64,000 bases of DNA from Lachnospiraceae bacterium (GTDB lineage Bacteria > Bacillota > Clostridia > Lachnospirales > Lachnospiraceae). Within the stretch, counting starts at the first letter, position 1. The number at the start of each line of letters is the position of its first letter. The notes under the pieces are model-generated. The model had not been told where the DNA came from and ran no database searches. It worked only from the letters and a program-made list of their open reading frames with translations. Location of the stretch: assembly GCA_009774175.1 (NCBI GenBank), contig VSNG01000002.1:82890-146889 (forward strand), read 5' to 3'. Below, piece by piece: positions 60,866 through 64,000 of the stretch. Position numbers and translations under genes: made by a program.

Positions 60866-61796
60866 CTCTCTCATCCACACACTCCCTGATCACATACTGG
60901 GGCGAATTATTCATGGAAATATAGATCCGGCCGATATACTCGCCGATCAGTCCCAGCATTAACAGAATCAACCCACAGAAAAATACGAGGGAAGCCATCA
61001 GCGCGCTGAAACCCACGGGAACCGCCGGATTGAAAAACTTTTTTAAAACTGTATAAATGCCATAGAGAAACCCGGCGCAGGCAGAAACAACCCCGATTAC
61101 AGTAGCTATACGAAGCGGCTTAATACTGAAAGCCGTGAATCCGTTAAACCACAGTCCCAGAAGCTTTCCCATGGTGTAACCGGAGGTCCCGATCTGACGT
61201 TCTCTGTGCGCCACCTCCACATTTGCAATTTTTTTCGTAGTGCGAAGCACCAGCCCGATCACATATGGATACGGATTCTCGTAACGAATAATTTCTTCCG
61301 CCACAAACCGCTTCATCGCAAAATAGCTGGAAACGTAGAGTTCCTTCGGCTTACCAAGCATGACACGGGTCATCAGCGCATTGACACGGCTGCCGAAATT
61401 GCGAAAAAACGAATGCTGTTTATGGGCATACGCGGCATATACCACATCGTACCCTTCCTCCAGCTTCGCAAGAAGCTTAGCCGCTTCACCGGCTGGAGTC
61501 TGCCCGTCATCGTCCAGACAGATTACCACGTCGCCGCGGGTATGGCGAAAGCCCGCCATAAGAGCCGCGTGCTGGCCGAAATTCCTGGCCAGATTCACGC
61601 CGCAGATATTTTTTCTTCCCGTGCACAGGGAACGGATCACTTCAAAGGTATCATCCGGCGAAGCGTCGTTTACAAGCACGATCTCATATTCGTACCCGGA
61701 TAATGCCTTCATTGTCACGTCAATCTCTTCCACCACCCTGCCGATCGTCTGTTCCGACCGATAACAGGGAATCACAAAGCTGACAAGTTTACTCAT
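60855..61796 (-). CDS. GtrB/ArnC-like polyprenyl-phosphate glycosyltransferase (GT2)
   Basis: Predicted 313-residue GT2 enzyme with two C-terminal membrane helices (about 230-255 and 265-290), the form that makes undecaprenyl-phosphate-sugar. FVIPCYRSEQTIGRVVEEI, VNDASPDDTFEV, LARNFGQHAALMAGF and the metal-binding CLDDDGQTP (Asp95-97) are intact. Its product would be used outside the membrane by a GT-C enzyme such as the DUF6020-like neighbour. GGAGGAG precedes the ATG at 61796, which overlaps the preceding stop by eight bases (ATGAGTAA). Confidence 0.9.
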   Translation of the reverse strand: MSKLVSFVIPCYRSEQTIGRVVEEIDVTMKALSGYEYEIVLVNDASPDDTFEVIRSLCTGRKNICGVNLARNFGQHAALMAGFRHTRGDVVICLDDDGQTPAGEAAKLLAKLEEGYDVVYAAYAHKQHSFFRNFGSRVNALMTRVMLGKPKELYVSSYFAMKRFVAEEIIRYENPYPYVIGLVLRTTKKIANVEVAHRERQIGTSGYTMGKLLGLWFNGFTAFSIKPLRIATVIGVVSACAGFLYGIYTVLKKFFNPAVPVGFSALMASLVFFCGLILLMLGLIGEYIGRIYISMNNSPQYVIRECVDERDGD

Positions 61797-62385
61797 TTTT
61801 CTCCTCCGCATCTGCGCGGCCTGATGCCGCAGGACGCATCATTTCCCACTCCTCGCATCCAAGCTCCATAAAGAGCACTTCCCGCGGGCCCTGTTCCAGC
61901 ATGACCGTTTCCCGTCTGCCCTCCACCATCCGAAATCCCGCTTTCTCATAGCTTTTCTCCGCACCCGCATTATCTTCCAGAAAACGCAGAAAAATTTTTT
62001 TCAGGTGAAGCGTCTCAAAGCCATAAGCCACCGTAAGCTTCGCCGCCGCCGTACCATAGCCCTGCCCGAGGGCATCCTTTTCGCCAATAAAAACGCCGTA
62101 CTCGGCCGTGCCCGCTTCCCTGTCGATATCCCGCAGATAAACGCTGCCGATATCCCATCCGGCACAGGGATTTTCGGGGCAGTCAATCCCATCCGCCACG
62201 CATATGATAAACTGCGCCACATGCCCCGGTTCCACCTGCTCCCGCAGCCATGACGTATGTCCCTTCTTCGTAAAGGGCTTCTGATATATAAAGTTTTTTC
62301 TCACAAAATCTCTGTTACGCCATGCCACAATCTGCGCCGTATCCGCCGCTGTAATGGGCCGCAGATACACTCTGCCTTCACTCAT
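61789..62385 (-). CDS. GNAT family N-acetyltransferase
   Basis: Predicted 198-residue GNAT enzyme of the RimJ/PseH-like kind. YLRPITAADTAQIVAWRN opens the fold, then EYGVFIGEKDALGQGYGTAAAKL (acetyl-CoA loop) and YEKAGFRMVEGRRETVML. Members acetylate 4-amino sugars (PseH) or protein N-termini. In a locus with PglF- and PglE-like genes but no PglD-like one, it is a candidate for the missing 4-amino-sugar acetyltransferase. It overlaps the upstream membrane-protein gene by four bases (ATGA). Confidence 0.82.
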   Translation of the reverse strand: MSEGRVYLRPITAADTAQIVAWRNRDFVRKNFIYQKPFTKKGHTSWLREQVEPGHVAQFIICVADGIDCPENPCAGWDIGSVYLRDIDREAGTAEYGVFIGEKDALGQGYGTAAAKLTVAYGFETLHLKKIFLRFLEDNAGAEKSYEKAGFRMVEGRRETVMLEQGPREVLFMELGCEEWEMMRPAASGRADAEEKNE

Positions 62386-64000
62386 CTGCTTCTCCCCACC
62401 TGATATACCCGATAGTTTTCGTTGATTTTGCCGCTCTCCCGTATCTCCACCTTTCGGCCCTTCTCCTCGTAGAAATCCCCAAGCCAGTCCAGCCCTCTCG
62501 CGTTTTTTTCCTCCTCCGACATAATAAAGAATACCCTGCCGTCCTCCGCCAGCGCGTCGCCTGCTGACACAATGCCGAAACGGCTCAGTTTTTCACGGTA
62601 CAGCGGGCTTTTACATATCCATCCCCCCGCAATATCATAATTCGCGCAGCTTCCCCTTCCCACAGAAAAAAGCTTCCCGGAAAAAGCCACGGTGGAATAC
62701 ACATCCTCAAAATAAAAGTTATCGCTTTGTCCGGCGCAATAGCTGTCTATCGCTTCCCAGTCCCGCTGCGCCTCCTTTCGCCTGCTCCGATCCGCGCTCA
62801 CAGTCGTCAGGCTTCCCATAAGGCTCACCGTCATAAGCAGTACAAACAAAGCCGCCATAATCCGGGCCGGCACACGCCAGTCCACCCTCGGAAGCCGCCA
62901 GAGCATTGCCGCAAGCAGCACAAACTCCACCAGATAAAGGGAATGCGTAATCCGTTCCGGATCCCGCCCCCGCATCAGAATAAACATCCAGATCGCCGTT
63001 CGCATAAGCGCAAGCAGAACAAGCTGCGACAGCCGCCAAAGCAGCCGTCTTTTTCCCAGCTCATCACTATACTCATCCTTTGTCTTCTTGTATAAAATAA
63101 CAATAGCTATTATATTAGCCGCATAGCCGAAGATCACAAGAAAATTATACGGCCCATCTTCCTTATGCAGGGTACGGTACACATATCTAAAAAGGCTGTC
63201 CTTAAAAACCGCCGCAAAATTCCGCCCGCCGCCAACGACGTCTACGGCATAATCCGCCGTCTTTTCCATCATCTTCGTGTCAATTCCCTCGTCCAGGCCA
63301 AAATTATAATTGCAAAGAAGCGTCTGCTGCGAAGAAGATACGCCAAGCTCCAACAGTCCTCCGCCGTAGGCATCCTGCGTCACCACATCGGGATAGAAAT
63401 CATAGACCGTGGTTCTGGCATCGAAAAACCGCCTGAAATCCCGCCACTCTGCGCTGCCGTAAGCCGCCAGATCAATCACCACCGACAGCAGAAATCCAAA
63501 CAGCAAAAGCCCTGCCGTCAGACCGTATTTTTTCAGCTTATCGGGCGTAAACGCAGGTTTTTCCTCCCACCATAGAAACCATCCCGCAAAACCCGCAAAG
63601 GGCAGCGTCAAAAGCAGCATTTCCGGCCGAAGCTGAAAGGCCAGAACAAGCAGCAGAACGGTTGGCACATTTTTCAGTACAAATTCCCGGACCGAAAGCC
63701 TCTCCGGCGTTGTCATAAACCAGAATACCGCCGCCGCACTCAGCATTGCGCAGGTGATCGTATACTGGGTATTGACCATATGAATCAGCCATATACCCCA
63801 CTGAAACAAAAACAATGCCGCCAGCGCAAAAATCCTCTCCCCAACTTTTCGAAAAAGGTCGAGCAGCCGTATGCCCACCAGATAGAAAGAGCCAAACTGG
63901 CACAGGAACAAAAAGACGCCGTACCAGGGAATAACCCCGCACACACGATAACACAGCGCAAGCAGCGCGCCTAGAGGATAGAGCGTCTGCATATTATGTC
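62382..64000 (-). CDS. Polytopic membrane protein, 5' end outside the window
   Basis: At least 536 residues with about eleven hydrophobic segments and a C-terminal soluble region of about 130 residues (QRDWEAIDSYCAGQ onward, with CANYDIAGGW). The frame continues unbroken through the window end (codons for His-Asn precede the Met at 63992), and no ribosome site precedes that Met, so the true start is probably outside. The first residues read MQTLYPLGALLAL, which is like the inside of a GT-C or related membrane protein. No family was recognised. It overlaps the GNAT gene by four bases and is the first gene of the run seen here. Confidence 0.6.
   Translation of the reverse strand, partial: HNMQTLYPLGALLALCYRVCGVIPWYGVFLFLCQFGSFYLVGIRLLDLFRKVGERIFALAALFLFQWGIWLIHMVNTQYTITCAMLSAAAVFWFMTTPERLSVREFVLKNVPTVLLLVLAFQLRPEMLLLTLPFAGFAGWFLWWEEKPAFTPDKLKKYGLTAGLLLFGFLLSVVIDLAAYGSAEWRDFRRFFDARTTVYDFYPDVVTQDAYGGGLLELGVSSSQQTLLCNYNFGLDEGIDTKMMEKTADYAVDVVGGGRNFAAVFKDSLFRYVYRTLHKEDGPYNFLVIFGYAANIIAIVILYKKTKDEYSDELGKRRLLWRLSQLVLLALMRTAIWMFILMRGRDPERITHSLYLVEFVLLAAMLWRLPRVDWRVPARIMAALFVLLMTVSLMGSLTTVSADRSRRKEAQRDWEAIDSYCAGQSDNFYFEDVYSTVAFSGKLFSVGRGSCANYDIAGGWICKSPLYREKLSRFGIVSAGDALAEDGRVFFIMSEEEKNARGLDWLGDFYEEKGRKVEIRESGKINENYRVYQVGRSR

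Noticed and set aside
1..64000. CRISPR arrays, tRNA or rRNA genes, insertion sequences, prophage
   Set aside because: No spaced direct repeats, cloverleaf-like sequences, transposase or phage proteins were seen; nearly every base is used by glycan genes on one strand.

Overview
The window is one long, almost gap-free block of surface-polysaccharide (capsule, exopolysaccharide or cell-wall glycan) genes, all on the minus strand, so transcription runs from 64000 towards 1. About fifty protein genes were found and no plus-strand gene, tRNA, rRNA, CRISPR array or insertion sequence. The gram-positive type ribosome sites (GGAGG-like), moderate GC, a CotH-type protein, and the mix of DUF6020, DUF6056, DUF5672 and DltA-like proteins suggest a spore-forming Clostridia, most likely Lachnospiraceae. 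That assignment is inference from gene content. No stretch over 300 bases lacks a gene; the two largest gaps (25966-26188 and 30366-30564) are AT-rich.

Layout in the direction of transcription. (1) 64000-43386: a membrane protein cut by the window end, a GNAT acetyltransferase, a GtrB-like GT2, a DUF6020 membrane protein, a WaaL/Wzy-type protein, then a set resembling the Campylobacter pgl pathway: PglF-like dehydratase, PglE-like aminotransferase, DUF2164 protein, PglC-like phosphoglycosyltransferase, ATP-grasp enzyme and PglA-like GT4. A nucleotide-sugar 6-dehydrogenase, a polytopic protein, a 4-epimerase, a sugar formyltransferase-like protein and GT4 enzymes follow. (2) 43329-33388: another GT4, a second DUF6020 protein, and a Dlt-like cassette (DltD-like SGNH protein, DltA-like adenylation enzyme, formyltransferase, DltC-like carrier, MBOAT acyltransferase), then a DUF6056 membrane protein. 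(3) 33293-26189: a deacetylase-like protein, two asparagine synthases, a GT4 and a second SGNH protein. (4) 25965-16401: GT2, GT11 fucosyltransferase, PglK-like ABC flippase, a divergent GT11-like protein, a second DUF6056 protein, DUF5672, GT17 and a Wzy-like polymerase. (5) 16339-119: GT4, two GT2, GT11, a WbaP-like initiating transferase, a pyruvyltransferase, a Wzx flippase, a GH88/105 hydrolase, a second Wzy-like protein, a GT26-GT4 fusion, a CotH-like kinase and a terminal GT4.

How they fit together (inference): the 6-dehydrogenase with the 4-epimerase could make a UDP-HexNAc uronic acid, which the two AsnB-like enzymes may amidate. The PglF/PglE pair would make a UDP-4-amino-4,6-dideoxy sugar. 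Two separate initiating transferases (PglC-like and WbaP-like) and two flippase types (ABC and Wzx) imply two lipid-linked glycans built from one locus. The most unusual part is the Dlt-like cassette at 36536-40455, where a complete formyltransferase sits between the adenylation enzyme and the carrier protein. This is the same set of parts as the formylation-adenylation-carrier loading module of linear gramicidin synthetase, but joined to an MBOAT exporter, and suggests a glycan decorated with an N-formylated amino acid.
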